Positions 17,494-26,310 of a stretch of 48,318 bases of DNA are shown here, piece after piece. The stretch spans positions 1-48,318 of the forward strand of contig JAGWRU010000238.1 in assembly GCA_028869595.1 (NCBI GenBank), in the 5' to 3' direction. Origin of the DNA: Rhodospirillales bacterium. GTDB taxonomy: Bacteria; Pseudomonadota; Alphaproteobacteria; Acetobacterales; Acetobacteraceae. A program made the position numbers and the translations under genes. Every line of letters starts with the position of its first letter. Positions within the stretch are counted from its first letter, which is position 1. The notes under the pieces are model-generated. The model was not told where the DNA came from. It worked only from the letters and a program-made list of their open reading frames with translations, and ran no database searches.

Positions 17494-18300
17494 ATGGGCG
17501 AGGACGCGCTTCCCGTCTACGAGTTGTTTGCCATCCGTTACGCCACGCGGGCGGCGATGCGATCCGATCATTTCATCGGCGGCGATCCGCATGACGGGCC
17601 GATGCCGATGGATTACTTCCTCTGGGTGGCGATCGGGCCGCAGCGCAGCTTCGTCATCGATGCCGGCTTCACGGCGGAAGTGGCGGCGAAGCGCAAGCGC
17701 GACTTCCTGCGCTGTCCGGTCGACGCGCTGGGGCTGCTCGGGCTGTCGGCGGATGCCATCGGCGATGTGATCCTGACGCATCTGCATTACGACCATGTCG
17801 GCAATTTCGCGCGTTTCCCCAAGGCGGAATTCCATCTTCAGGAGCCGGAGCTGCATTACGCGGTGGGACGCTACATGCGCTATCCGCGGCTCGCCCATTC
17901 CTTCGAGGTCGATGACGTCGTCGGCATCGTGCGGCTGAACTATGCCCATCGCGTGCGCTTCTATAACGGCCCGGCGGAGCTTGCCCCCGGCATCACCCTG
18001 CACCCCGCGCCCGGCCATTCGGCGGGGCTGCAATTCGTGAAAGTGCATACTGCGCGCGGCTGGGTAGTGGTCGCCTCCGACGTCACGCATTTCTACGAGA
18101 ATATGGAAACCGGCCGGCCCTTCACCACGGCGTTCCATATCGGCGGCATGCTGGAGGGCTTCGACCTGCTGCGCGCCGCTGCCCCCAGCCCGCAGCATAT
18201 CGTGCCTGGGCACGATCCGGAGGTGATGCGTCGCTACCCGCCGCCGCGCCCCGATCTGGCCGGCATCGTCGTGCGTCTGGACGTGCCGCCCATCGCATAG
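17494..18300 (+). CDS. Metallo-beta-lactamase-fold hydrolase (AHL lactonase-like family)
   Basis: The 268-residue protein has the metal motif HLHYDHVGN (about 93-101), a further histidine in PAPGHSAG (about 170-177), VVASDVTHFYEN with the bridging aspartate, and VPGHDPEV near the C-terminus. This matches the N-acyl-homoserine-lactonase branch of the fold. However, no luxI-type synthase is near and the operon partners suggest lactone or ester catabolism, so quorum quenching should not be assumed. It lies between the SMP-30 and the hydroxyacid dehydrogenase genes with short spacers. Confidence 0.87.
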   Translation: MGEDALPVYELFAIRYATRAAMRSDHFIGGDPHDGPMPMDYFLWVAIGPQRSFVIDAGFTAEVAAKRKRDFLRCPVDALGLLGLSADAIGDVILTHLHYDHVGNFARFPKAEFHLQEPELHYAVGRYMRYPRLAHSFEVDDVVGIVRLNYAHRVRFYNGPAELAPGITLHPAPGHSAGLQFVKVHTARGWVVVASDVTHFYENMETGRPFTTAFHIGGMLEGFDLLRAAAPSPQHIVPGHDPEVMRRYPPPRPDLAGIVVRLDVPPIA

Positions 18301-18314
18301 AAAGGGAGAAATCC

Positions 18315-19250
18315 ATGCGCGTCGGTTTCATCGGCCTGGGCACCATGGGAAAGCACATGGCCGCCAGCCTGCAACGCGGCAATTTCGCGCTGGTGGTGCA
18401 CGATGTCCGCGCCGAGGCGGCAGGCGAGCATCTGGCGCGCGGCGCCACCTGGGCGGCCAGCCCGCGCGCGGTGGCCGAGCAGAGCGATATCGTCTTCACC
18501 TCCCTGCCCGGCCCGCCGGAGATCGAGGCGGTGGTGCATGGCGTGGACGGGCTGCTCGCCGGGATGAAGCCGGGGACTGCGTGGTTCGACCTTTCCACCG
18601 CCTCGCCCAGCCTGGTGCGGGCGCTGCACGCGGCATGCGCGGCGCGTGGCGTTCACATGCTGGATGCGCCGGTCAGCGGCGGTCCGCGCGGGGCGGAAAG
18701 CGGCAAGCTCGCCATCTGGGTGGGCGGGGAGAAGGCGATTTTCGAACGCCATCGCGGCGTGCTGGATGCGATCGGCGATCAGGCCCGCTATATCGGGCCG
18801 ATCGGCGCCGCCTCGGTCGCCAAGCTGGTGCATAATTGCGCCGGCTACGCGATCAATGTCGCGCTGGCGGAGGTGTTCACCATGGGGGTGAAGGCCGGGG
18901 TCGATCCGGCGACGCTGTTTTCCGCGATCCGCCAGGGCGCGCTGGGCCGCCAGCGCAGCTTCGACCGGCTGGCCGATCAGTTCCTGCCCGATCATTACGA
19001 TCCGCCCGCCTTCGCGCTGAAGCTCGCGCACAAGGATGTGTCGCTTGCCACGCAATTGGCGCGCGAGGTGATGGTGCCGATGAAAATGGCCAATATCGCG
19101 CTGGCGGAAATGACCGAGGCGCTCAATCGCGGCTGGGGCGGCCTCGATAGCCGCGTGCCGATGAAGCTGCAGTCGGAACGCGCAGGGGTGGAAATCGCCG
19201 TCGACGCGGAGGTGCTGGCCGGCATCCTGCGCGCCGACGGCAAGGATTAA
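18315..19250 (+). CDS. NAD(P)-dependent beta-hydroxyacid dehydrogenase (3-hydroxyisobutyrate dehydrogenase family)
   Basis: The 311-residue protein has the Rossmann loop FIGLGTMGKHM (about 5-15), the substrate-binding DAPVSGGPRGAESGKL (about 117-132) and the catalytic lysine in AKLVHNCAGYAIN. It covers tartronate semialdehyde, 3-hydroxyisobutyrate and related hydroxy acids; the exact one is unknown. An AGAAAGGGAGAAATCC leader precedes the ATG. It ends a three-gene forward run and overlaps the convergent SDR gene by four bases at the stop codons. Confidence 0.9.
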   Translation: MRVGFIGLGTMGKHMAASLQRGNFALVVHDVRAEAAGEHLARGATWAASPRAVAEQSDIVFTSLPGPPEIEAVVHGVDGLLAGMKPGTAWFDLSTASPSLVRALHAACAARGVHMLDAPVSGGPRGAESGKLAIWVGGEKAIFERHRGVLDAIGDQARYIGPIGAASVAKLVHNCAGYAINVALAEVFTMGVKAGVDPATLFSAIRQGALGRQRSFDRLADQFLPDHYDPPAFALKLAHKDVSLATQLAREVMVPMKMANIALAEMTEALNRGWGGLDSRVPMKLQSERAGVEIAVDAEVLAGILRADGKD

Positions 19251-20071
19251 CGCATCACGTTATCGGGGCTGCGGCGCGGATAGGCGGATGGCGCGGCAGA
19301 GGCACCGGCGTCAATGGGCAGCACGATGCCGGTTACCCAGCGCGCCTCGTCGCTGACCAGATAGACCACGCCATTGCCGATATCCCAGCCCGTGCCTTCG
19401 GTTTTCAGCAGGGAACGGTTTTTGCGCGCTTCCCGCACCGCCTCGCTCATGCCGCCTTCCTGGACCATCGGGGTATAGACCATGCCCGGCGCGATGGCGT
19501 TGACGCGGATGCGATCCTCCGCATGGTGCGCGGCCATGGCGCGAGTCATGTTGATCACCGCCCCTTTCGATGTCGGATACAGCAGCGCCGGATGCCCGCC
19601 GAACAACCCGGCATAGGAGGCGATATTGACGATCGCCCCGCCATCGCCTTCCCGCATCGGCGGAATGGCATAGCGCGCCATCAGCATCATCGACGTGACA
19701 TTGACGCGCAGCGCCTGGTCCCACTGTTCCAGATCGAGTTCCGTCGCATCGCCCGCCGGGCCGGAAATCCCGACATTATTGACCAGGATATCGAGCCGTC
19801 CCCAGGCATCGGTGGTGGCCTTGACGATGCGTTCGCAATCCGCCGGTTTGGTCACGTCGCCCATCACCACCTGCGCGGTTCCGCCTTCCTCGGCGATCAT
19901 CGCGGCGGTGCGGGCCACCCATTCCTCCATCTGATCGACCAGCGTGACGCGCGCGCCGTGCCGGGCCAGCAGGATCGCGGTGGCCCGTCCATTGCCGATC
20001 CCTTCCCCGCGCGAGCCCGCCCCGGTTACGATCGCCGTCTTGCCGGCCAGCCTCGGCTGCGTGTCCTTCAT
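19247..20071 (-). CDS. SDR family NAD(P)-dependent oxidoreductase
   Basis: The 274-residue protein is a short-chain dehydrogenase. The cofactor loop is the extended form TGAGSRGEGIGNGRA, NNVG replaces NNAG, and the catalytic region is NIASYAGLFGGHPALLYPTSK with Tyr and Lys in place. The start MKDTQPRLAGK follows GGGAAGGAGACGG; an upstream extension would overlap the divergent gene. The extended glycine loop groups it with a subfamily seen beside amino-acid and aromatic catabolic genes, but the substrate is unknown. It converges with the hydroxyacid dehydrogenase and diverges from the maleate isomerase-like gene. Confidence 0.88.
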   Translation of the reverse strand: MKDTQPRLAGKTAIVTGAGSRGEGIGNGRATAILLARHGARVTLVDQMEEWVARTAAMIAEEGGTAQVVMGDVTKPADCERIVKATTDAWGRLDILVNNVGISGPAGDATELDLEQWDQALRVNVTSMMLMARYAIPPMREGDGGAIVNIASYAGLFGGHPALLYPTSKGAVINMTRAMAAHHAEDRIRVNAIAPGMVYTPMVQEGGMSEAVREARKNRSLLKTEGTGWDIGNGVVYLVSDEARWVTGIVLPIDAGASAAPSAYPRRSPDNVMR

Positions 20072-20133
20072 GATCCGTCTCCTTCCCGTTACGGATAGTT
20101 TGAAAGTCTCCGCCGGGAATGTCACGATCGGGC

Positions 20134-20862
20134 ATGGCAACGCGCATCCGCCTCGGCATGCTCACCCCGTCATCGAACACCACGCTGGAGCCGGTGACGG
20201 CGGCGATGCTCGCCGGATTGCCGGAGGTTTCCGCCCATTTCGGCCGCTTCCGCGTGACCGAGATCGCGCTTTCCCCCGCCGCGCTGGCGCAGTTCGACGA
20301 CAGCGAAATCCTGCGCGCGGCCGAATTGCTGGCGCATGGCAGGATGGACGTGATCGCCTGGAACGGCACCTCCTCCGGCTGGCTGGGGTTCGAGGCGGAT
20401 CACCGGCTTTGCGCGCGCATCACGGCGGCGACGGGCATTCCCGCCACCACCTCGATGCTGGCATTGAACGAGGTGCTGGCCGCAACCGGGGTGACGCGGC
20501 TGGGACTGGTCACGCCCTATCTGGACGATGTGCAGGCCCGCATCATCGCCAACTACGCCGCTTTGGGCCATGGCTGCGTGGCGGAACGGCATCTGAACCA
20601 GCAGGATAATTTCTCCTTCGCCACGGTGCCCGACGAGACCATCGCGGGGATGGCGCGCGCGGTGGCGGCGGCCGGTCCGCAGGCGATCGCGGTGATCTGC
20701 ACCAATCTGCGCGCCGCCCCGCTGGTTGCCGCGCTGGAGGCGGAGCTGGGCCTGCCGATCTACGACACCATCGCCACGGTGGTATGGAAAAGCCTGATCC
20801 TGGCGGGCGTCGATCCGTCGCGCGTGCGTGGCTGGGGGCGGATTTTTTCGGCGCCCGCGTAG
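20134..20862 (+). CDS. Maleate cis-trans isomerase / arylmalonate decarboxylase-like protein
   Basis: The 242-residue protein belongs to the Asp/Glu racemase superfamily. GMLTPSSNTTLEPV (about 8-21) is the usual opening of maleate isomerase and arylmalonate decarboxylase relatives. The second catalytic cysteine position lies in AVICTNLRA (about 186-194); the first conserved position reads IAWNGTSSGW, lacking an obvious cysteine. So whether it isomerises maleate is uncertain. The start MATRIRLG was chosen by family length; an ATG five codons upstream is possible. It is divergent from the SDR gene and convergent with rsmD. Confidence 0.82.
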   Translation: MATRIRLGMLTPSSNTTLEPVTAAMLAGLPEVSAHFGRFRVTEIALSPAALAQFDDSEILRAAELLAHGRMDVIAWNGTSSGWLGFEADHRLCARITAATGIPATTSMLALNEVLAATGVTRLGLVTPYLDDVQARIIANYAALGHGCVAERHLNQQDNFSFATVPDETIAGMARAVAAAGPQAIAVICTNLRAAPLVAALEAELGLPIYDTIATVVWKSLILAGVDPSRVRGWGRIFSAPA

Positions 20863-20865
20863 CCG

Positions 20866-20891
20866 CGCGGGTAGATCGCGTTCATCCCGCG
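20866..20891. terminator. Inverted repeat between convergent genes
   Basis: CGCGGG and CCCGCG are separated by 14 bases between the convergent ends of the maleate isomerase-like gene and rsmD. No T-run follows, so it is a weak candidate for a bidirectional transcription end. Confidence 0.25.
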
Positions 20892-20899
20892 ACGATGGC

Positions 20900-21457
20900 T
20901 CAGCCGGCGCGCCATACCCATAACCGCGCCGCGCCATGCGCGCGTTCGGCCAGGATGTCGGCGGCCGGGGCGGGTGCGGCGCGCGCCGTCTCGGCGACGA
21001 TCAGCGTGGCCGCGTCCAGCCAGCCAGTGGCGCGCAGCCGCAGCAGTGCAGGGGCCAGCAGATCGCGGCCATAGGGCGGATCGAGGAAGACCAGATCGCA
21101 TCGCGGGCCCGGCGGCGCGGCGCACAGATCGGCGGCCATCACCCGCGCCCGTGCCTGCGCCCCGCATGCGGCGATATTCGCGCGCAGTGCCGCCAGGGCG
21201 GCGCGGTCGGTCTCGAAGAAATGCGCGTTCGCCGCACCGCGCGACAAGGCTTCCAGCCCCAGCGCGCCGGTGCCGGCGAAGCCATCCAGCACCACGGCAT
21301 CGTCCAGCACGGCGCGCCCGTCCGCGCGTCGCGCCCACGGGGCATGGGCGAGCATATCGAACAAGGCCTGGCGCACCCGCTCGGCGGTGGGCCGCGTCGC
21401 GCTGCCGGCCGGCGCTGCCAGGGCCCGGCCGCGCCAGCTACCGGCGATGATGCGCAT
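20900..21457 (-). CDS. rsmD: RsmD, 16S rRNA (guanine(966)-N(2))-methyltransferase
   Basis: The 185-residue protein fits RsmD: it opens MRIIAGSWRGR, then RPTAERVRQALFDML, the SAM-binding LDGFAGTGALGLEALSRGA, and the catalytic LVFLDPPYG. It methylates G966 of 16S rRNA in the small subunit. The start overlaps the 3' end of the pseudouridine synthase gene by 20 bases; further upstream in-frame codons have no similarity. Genes for two rRNA modification enzymes next to each other suggest a common transcript. Confidence 0.93.
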   Translation of the reverse strand: MRIIAGSWRGRALAAPAGSATRPTAERVRQALFDMLAHAPWARRADGRAVLDDAVVLDGFAGTGALGLEALSRGAANAHFFETDRAALAALRANIAACGAQARARVMAADLCAAPPGPRCDLVFLDPPYGRDLLAPALLRLRATGWLDAATLIVAETARAAPAPAADILAERAHGAARLWVWRAG

Positions 21458-22271
21458 CGCGCCCGGCGGCGGAAGGCTTGCCGTCGCGCGTGGGTCCGTG
21501 CGTGGGCGTGCCGGCGGGAAGCTGGTCGCGCAGCACCCGCGCCGGCACTTCCTCCACCGCGCCGCGCGGCAACTGGCCCAGCTGGAACGGCCCATAGGCC
21601 AGGCGGATCAGGCGGGAGACATGCAGGTTCAGATGCCGCATCACCCGGCGGATTTCGCGATTGCGCCCTTCGCGCAGGGCAACCGTCAGCCAGGCATTTT
21701 CCCCCTTGCGGGAATCGAGCGCGGCATCGATCGGCCCATATCGCACGCCTTCCACGGTGACACCCTGGGCGAGCGCGGCCAGGGCCTGCGGCTCCACCGC
21801 GCCATAGACGCGCACCCGATAGCGACGCAGCCACCCCGTGGCAGGCAACTCCAGCAGCCGTGCCAGCGCCCCGTCATTGGTCAGCAGCAGCAATCCCTCA
21901 CTGTTCAGATCGAGCCGCCCGACGCTGATCACCCGCGGCATGCCGGGCGGCATCTTCTGGAAGATGGTGGGCCGATCTTCGGGATCGCGATGGGTGGTGA
22001 CCAGGCCTTCGGGTTTGTGATAGCGCCACAGCCGTGTCCGCTCCGGCGCGTCGACGACCTTGCCGGCCACCTGCACGATATCGCCGGGACCGACGAACAC
22101 CGCCGGATGCGTGACCGGGGTGCCGTTCAGCACGATCTTGCCCTCGGCGATCATGCGTTCGATCTCGCGGCGGCTGGCGATGCCGGCGCGCGAGAGATAT
22201 TTGGCGATGCGGTCGCCGCGCGGGCCGGACTCCTCGGCCTCCTCCGGCGCGGCGGTTTCTTCCTCGTTCAT
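21438..22271 (-). CDS. rluB: RluB-type rRNA large-subunit pseudouridine synthase
   Basis: The 277-residue protein has an S4 RNA-binding domain (RIAKYLSRAGIASRREIERMI, about 21-41, key residues given) followed by the RluB/RsuA catalytic domain. The catalytic aspartate lies in GRLDLNSEGLLLLTNDG (about 121-137), and REGRNREIRRV is present. It is expected to make pseudouridine 2605 in 23S rRNA; RluE/RluF-type relatives cannot be excluded. A short acidic N-terminus and a basic C-terminal tail flank the domains. The start overlaps the stop of the amidotransferase gene as ATGA. Confidence 0.92.
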   Translation of the reverse strand: MNEEETAAPEEAEESGPRGDRIAKYLSRAGIASRREIERMIAEGKIVLNGTPVTHPAVFVGPGDIVQVAGKVVDAPERTRLWRYHKPEGLVTTHRDPEDRPTIFQKMPPGMPRVISVGRLDLNSEGLLLLTNDGALARLLELPATGWLRRYRVRVYGAVEPQALAALAQGVTVEGVRYGPIDAALDSRKGENAWLTVALREGRNREIRRVMRHLNLHVSRLIRLAYGPFQLGQLPRGAVEEVPARVLRDQLPAGTPTHGPTRDGKPSAAGRDAHHRR

Positions 22272-22987
22272 GCCCGCGCCGCCGCGATCAGTGCCTGGAA
22301 GATGCGGCCATCGCCCGGATCGATCAGGAATTCCGGATGCCACTGCACCCCCAGGCAGAAGCGGTGCGCGGTGCTCTCCACCCCTTCGATCACCCCGTCC
22401 GGGGCGAGGGCGTTCACCGCCGCGCGCGGCCCGGGTGCGGCCACCGCCTGATGATGGGCGGAATTCACCGCCATGGTATCGGCGCCGACGATCCGGTGCA
22501 GCATCGTGCCCGGCGTCACCGCGATGGCGTGGCCGGGCTGATCGCGCGGGTTGGGCTGCTCGTGCTCCAGCGCGCTCGCGATGCTGTCGGGAATGTGCTG
22601 GATCAGGCTGCCGCCCAGCGCCACGGCAAGCAACTGCTCCCCGCCGCAAATTCCCAGCACCGGCATGTCGCGGGCAAGCGCCCCCTGCACCAGCGCCAGT
22701 TCGGCGGCGGTCCGGCCGGATTTCAGCGTCACCGTGGCGTGCCGCTCCCCCGCGCCATACAGCGCCGGATCGACATCGAAGGCGCCGCCCGTCACCACCA
22801 GCGCGTCGATCCGATCGAGCATGGCCGCCGCCAGATCGGGGGAATGGGGCAAGGCCACGGCCAGCCCGCCCGCGCCTTCGATGGCGCCGGCGTAGTTCTG
22901 GCGCAGCGCATACCAGGGGAAAGCGGAATAGCCGCCGGGCTGCTCGGAATCGAGTGTGACGCCGATCAGGGGTCGAGAATGTGCCAT
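22268..22987 (-). CDS. Class I glutamine amidotransferase-like hydrolase (peptidase C26)
   Basis: The 239-residue protein belongs to the gamma-glutamyl-gamma-aminobutyrate hydrolase (PuuD-like) group. It carries VVTGGAFDVDP (about 64-74), the nucleophile cysteine in LGICGGEQLL and the His/Glu of the triad in GVQWHPEFL. PuuD splits gamma-glutamyl-GABA in putrescine breakdown. No other putrescine genes are near, so the natural substrate is unknown. It is coupled to rluB by ATGA, which is an odd functional pairing, and is divergent from tadA. Confidence 0.88.
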   Translation of the reverse strand: MAHSRPLIGVTLDSEQPGGYSAFPWYALRQNYAGAIEGAGGLAVALPHSPDLAAAMLDRIDALVVTGGAFDVDPALYGAGERHATVTLKSGRTAAELALVQGALARDMPVLGICGGEQLLAVALGGSLIQHIPDSIASALEHEQPNPRDQPGHAIAVTPGTMLHRIVGADTMAVNSAHHQAVAAPGPRAAVNALAPDGVIEGVESTAHRFCLGVQWHPEFLIDPGDGRIFQALIAAARA

Positions 22988-23034
22988 GCGCCTTGCTCTA
23001 GACCCTGCGGGCCGGCGCGGGCAAGAAAGAGCGC

Positions 23035-23475
23035 ATGAACGGCATGGACCTCGCCCTGGACGAAGCGAAAGCCGCCGCCGCGCGGCGGGAGGTGCCGGTC
23101 GGTGCCGTCGTGCTCGGTCCGGATGGTGCGGTGCTGGCGCGCGCCGGCAACCGGGTGGAGGAGCAAGGCGACCCTTCTGCCCATGCCGAAATGCTGGCGT
23201 TGCGCGCGGCGGCGGCGCGGCGGGGGGATAAATTCCTCGCCGACTGCACCCTGTATGTCAGCCTTGAACCCTGTCCGATGTGCGCCCAGGCGATCAGCCT
23301 GTTTCGCATCCGCCGGGTGGTGTTCGCCGCCTATGATCCGAAGGGCGGCGGGGTGGAGCATGGCGCGCGGGTGTTCGACGCCCCCTCCTGCCATCACCGG
23401 CCGGAAGTGGTGGGCGGCGTGCAGGAACAGGCGGCGGCGGCGCTGTTGCGGGCGTTTTTCGGCGCGCTGCGATAG
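23035..23475 (+). CDS. tadA: TadA, tRNA-specific adenosine deaminase
   Basis: The 146-residue protein has the zinc and catalytic motif SAHAEMLAL (His and proton-shuttle Glu) and the second zinc motif SLEPCPMCAQA. It lacks extra domains, which fits TadA rather than a riboflavin or guanine deaminase. TadA converts A34 to inosine in tRNA-Arg(ACG). The start lies 47 bases from the divergent amidotransferase start. The opening MNGMDLALDEAKAAAARREVPVG is slightly short compared with E. coli TadA but complete for the fold. Confidence 0.92.
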   Translation: MNGMDLALDEAKAAAARREVPVGAVVLGPDGAVLARAGNRVEEQGDPSAHAEMLALRAAAARRGDKFLADCTLYVSLEPCPMCAQAISLFRIRRVVFAAYDPKGGGVEHGARVFDAPSCHHRPEVVGGVQEQAAAALLRAFFGALR

Positions 23476-23480
23476 AAATT

Positions 23481-24758
23481 TCAGCCGCCGCGCGCGAGGG
23501 CCCGCCAGCCGATATCGCGCCGGCAGAAGCCGCCCGGCCAGTCGATCGTATCGACCGCCTGATAGGCGACGCGCTGTGCCTCCGCCAGGCGCGCGCCGCT
23601 GCCGCAGACCGTCAGCACCCGTCCGCCGGCAGCCAGGATCTGGCCATCCACCGCGCGGGTGCCGGCATGGAACACTTGCGCGCCCGGCACGGCGGCGGCG
23701 CGCTCCAGCGCCTGGATCGGTGTGCCGGTCAGCGGATCGGCGGGATAGCCGCGCGCGGCCATCACCACCGCCAGCGCCGCATCTTCGTGCCAGCGCAGAT
23801 CGAAATGCCCGAGCTCGCCCTGGCAGGCGGCCAGCAGCGCCGCCAGCAGATCGGATTTCAGGCGCAGCATCAGCACCTGGCATTCGGGATCGCCGAAGCG
23901 GACATTATATTCGATCAGCTTGAAGCCCTGCGCCGTGTGCATCAGCCCGGCGAACAGAATGCCGCGAAACGGCGTTCCGCGCCGCGCCATCTCGGCCAGG
24001 GCCGGGCGGACGAAAACATCCATCGCCGCCGCCAGATCGGCATCGGCCAGCACCGGCGTCGGGGCATAGGCGCCCATGCCGCCGGTATTCGGTCCGATAT
24101 CGCCGTCGCCCACGCGCTTATGATCCTGCGCCGCGCCCAGGGCGATCGCCTCGGTGCCGTCGCACAGGGCGAACAGGGAAACCTCCTCGCCCTCCAGACA
24201 TTCCTCGATCACCACGCTGGCGCCGGCCTCGCCGAAGCTGCGCGCCTGCATCATGGCGTCGATCGCGGCCAGCGCCTCGGCCTCGGTCGCGGCCACCACC
24301 ACGCCCTTGCCGGCGGCCAGCCCGTCCGCCTTCACCACGATCGGCGCGCCGCGGCGGCGGATGAATGCGCGCGCCGCCTCGGCATCATCGAAGCGTTCCC
24401 AGGCAGCGGTGGGAATGGCTGCGGCGTCGGCCAGTTCCTTGGTGAAGCTCTTGCTGCCCTCCATCGCGGCCGCCGCGCGGCTCGGCCCGCAGCAGGCGAT
24501 ACCGGCTTCCTCCATCGCGTCCGTCAGCCCGGCCACCAGCGGCGCTTCCGGCCCTGGCACCACCAGATCGACGGATTGGGCGAGGGCGAACGCCACCAGC
24601 CCGGCAACGTCCATCACCTCGATCGGCACGGTTTCGGCCAGCGCGGCGATGCCCGGATTGCCCGGCGCGCACCATAGCTTACTGAGCAGCGGGCTGGCCG
24701 AAAGCGCCCAGCACAGCGCATGTTCCCGCCCGCCACTGCCGACCACCAGAACCCGCAT
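23481..24758 (-). CDS. purD: PurD, phosphoribosylamine-glycine ligase
   Basis: The 425-residue protein is a full-length GAR synthetase. It begins [19 protein letters not shown], with an ATP-grasp domain ([11 protein letters not shown], about 138-148; [41 protein letters not shown]) and a C-terminal domain with ARGYP. It carries out the second step of purine synthesis. It converges on tadA with five bases between stops and diverges from xseA with about 49 bases between the starts, which must hold both promoters. Confidence 0.96.
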   Translation of the reverse strand: MRVLVVGSGGREHALCWALSASPLLSKLWCAPGNPGIAALAETVPIEVMDVAGLVAFALAQSVDLVVPGPEAPLVAGLTDAMEEAGIACCGPSRAAAAMEGSKSFTKELADAAAIPTAAWERFDDAEAARAFIRRRGAPIVVKADGLAAGKGVVVAATEAEALAAIDAMMQARSFGEAGASVVIEECLEGEEVSLFALCDGTEAIALGAAQDHKRVGDGDIGPNTGGMGAYAPTPVLADADLAAAMDVFVRPALAEMARRGTPFRGILFAGLMHTAQGFKLIEYNVRFGDPECQVLMLRLKSDLLAALLAACQGELGHFDLRWHEDAALAVVMAARGYPADPLTGTPIQALERAAAVPGAQVFHAGTRAVDGQILAAGGRVLTVCGSGARLAEAQRVAYQAVDTIDWPGGFCRRDIGWRALARGG

Positions 24759-24807
24759 CGCCGTGCCCCTTCTTCAAGTGGGGCGGGCTGTAGCATAGGA
24801 TCGGCGG

Positions 24808-26208
24808 ATGGACGAAACGCGCGCTGCCGGCAACACCCCCGAATATACCGTCTCGGAAATCTCCGGCGCGGTGAAGCGCACGCTGGAAGGCGCGTTCGCC
24901 CGGGTGCGGGTGCGCGGCGAGCTGACCGAGGTGAAGCGCTACCCGTCCGGCCATATCTATTTCTCGCTCAAGGACGAGGGCGGCAAGATCGCCGGCATCG
25001 TGTGGAAATCCGCCGTGCCGCGCCTGGGCATGGTGCCGGAAAACGGGGTGGAGGTGATCGCCACGGGGCGTATTTCCGCCTATGGCGAGCGCTCCTCCTA
25101 TCAATTGCTGGTCGATCGGATGGAGTTTGCCGGCGCCGGCGCGCTGCTCGCACGGATCGAGGCGCTACGCCTGCGCCTGCTGGAGGAAGGGCTGTTCGAG
25201 GCGGCGCGCAAGCGCGCGTTGCCGTTGCTGCCCAGGGTGATCGGCGTCGTCTCCTCCGAACGCGGCGCGGTGATCCAGGATATCCGCACCACCATCGCCC
25301 GGCGCTTTCCCCGCGACGTGCTGCTCTGGCCGGTGCCGGTGCAGGGGGAGGGGGCGGCGGAGCGCATCGCCGCCGCGATTGCCGGCTTCGATGCCATGGC
25401 CCCGGGCGGCGCGGTGCCGCGCCCGGATGTGCTGATCGTCGCGCGCGGCGGCGGCAGCCTGGAGGATCTGATGGCCTTCAACGAGGAGATCGTGATCCGC
25501 GCCGCCGCCGCCTGCACCATCCCGCTGATCTCCGCGGTGGGACACGAAACCGACACCACGCTGATCGATTTCGTCGCCGACCGCCGCGCACCCACCCCCA
25601 CCGCCGCCGCCGAGATGGCGATCCCGCCGCGCACCGAGTTGTTGGCCGCCCTTGCCCAGACCGCCGCGCGGCTGGCCGGCGGATTGGGGCGCCTGACCCA
25701 GCAATGCCAGTTGCGGCTGGAACGCGCCGTGCGCGGCCTGCCCGATCTGCCCGGGTTGCTCGGCACCGCGCGCCAGAGGCTGGATGACCGCACGGAGCGG
25801 CTGGATCTCGCTCTGCCCGGGCTGCTCAAGTTGCGGCGGGGCGCGTTCGCGCTGTTGTCGCAACGCCTGTCCGGGGCGCTGCAACAGGGCATGGGGCGCC
25901 GGCAGACCGCCGCCGGGCGGGTGCTGGCGCGACTCAGCCCGGCGCCGCTCGCGGCCTTGCTGCGCGAGGCGGCGGCGCGGCTGAGTGGTTCCGGCGCAAG
26001 GCTGGAATCGGTCTCGCCGCTGGCGGTGCTGGCGCGCGGCTATGCGCTGGTGACCGATCCGTCCGGCCATCCGTTGACCCGCGCCGCGGCAGTGGCACCG
26101 GGCGCGCGGCTGGCGCTGCGCTTCGCCGATGGCAGCGTGGCGGCAACCGCGGACGGCAAGGCGCGCGGGGCAGCGCGCGGCCCGGCGCAGGACGATCTGC
26201 TGATTTAG
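24808..26208 (+). CDS. xseA: XseA, exodeoxyribonuclease VII large subunit
   Basis: The 466-residue protein has an N-terminal OB fold (RVRGELTEVKRYPSGHIYFSLKD, key residues) and the nuclease core with VISSERGAVIQDI-like VVSSERGAVIQDI, ILIVARGGGSLEDLMAFN-like LIVARGGGSLEDL and SAVGHETDTTLIDFVADRRAPTPTAAAE. A long alpha-helical C-terminal half follows. With XseB it degrades single-stranded DNA. XseB is not in the window. The sequence ends in a Lys/Arg/Ala-rich tail. An inverted-repeat element follows the stop. Confidence 0.95.
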   Translation: MDETRAAGNTPEYTVSEISGAVKRTLEGAFARVRVRGELTEVKRYPSGHIYFSLKDEGGKIAGIVWKSAVPRLGMVPENGVEVIATGRISAYGERSSYQLLVDRMEFAGAGALLARIEALRLRLLEEGLFEAARKRALPLLPRVIGVVSSERGAVIQDIRTTIARRFPRDVLLWPVPVQGEGAAERIAAAIAGFDAMAPGGAVPRPDVLIVARGGGSLEDLMAFNEEIVIRAAAACTIPLISAVGHETDTTLIDFVADRRAPTPTAAAEMAIPPRTELLAALAQTAARLAGGLGRLTQQCQLRLERAVRGLPDLPGLLGTARQRLDDRTERLDLALPGLLKLRRGAFALLSQRLSGALQQGMGRRQTAAGRVLARLSPAPLAALLREAAARLSGSGARLESVSPLAVLARGYALVTDPSGHPLTRAAAVAPGARLALRFADGSVAATADGKARGAARGPAQDDLLI

Positions 26209-26212
26209 AACG

Positions 26213-26309
26213 GGCGTGCTGGAGCGCGATCGTTGAACGCGGGTTCGCCGGAAACGTTGATCACGCGATCAAACAAAGATTGAGACCATGATCGGTGAAC
26301 CGGTCATGG
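26213..26309. repeat. REP-like intergenic element with nested inverted repeats
   Basis: The space between the convergent xseA and serine hydrolase genes contains GAGCGCGATCGTTGAACG, then TTGATC-ACGC-GATCAA (26257-26272), then an 11-bp hairpin (26286-26309). GATC occurs repeatedly. It resembles short mobile or extragenic palindromic elements known from alphaproteobacteria, but only one copy is visible here, so the class is inferred. Confidence 0.5.
26286..26309. terminator. Strong hairpin between convergent genes
   Basis: CCATGATCGGT pairs with ACCGGTCATGG (11 pairs, one G-U on the RNA) around a two-base turn. It lies one base after the serine hydrolase stop and downstream of xseA. It could end transcription from both sides; no long U-run follows. 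Confidence 0.5.
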
Positions 26310-26310
26310 C

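Noticed and set aside
17494-18300. Quorum-quenching lactonase
   Set aside because: The fold fits, but the family is broad and the neighbours indicate catabolism; no quorum-sensing genes are near.
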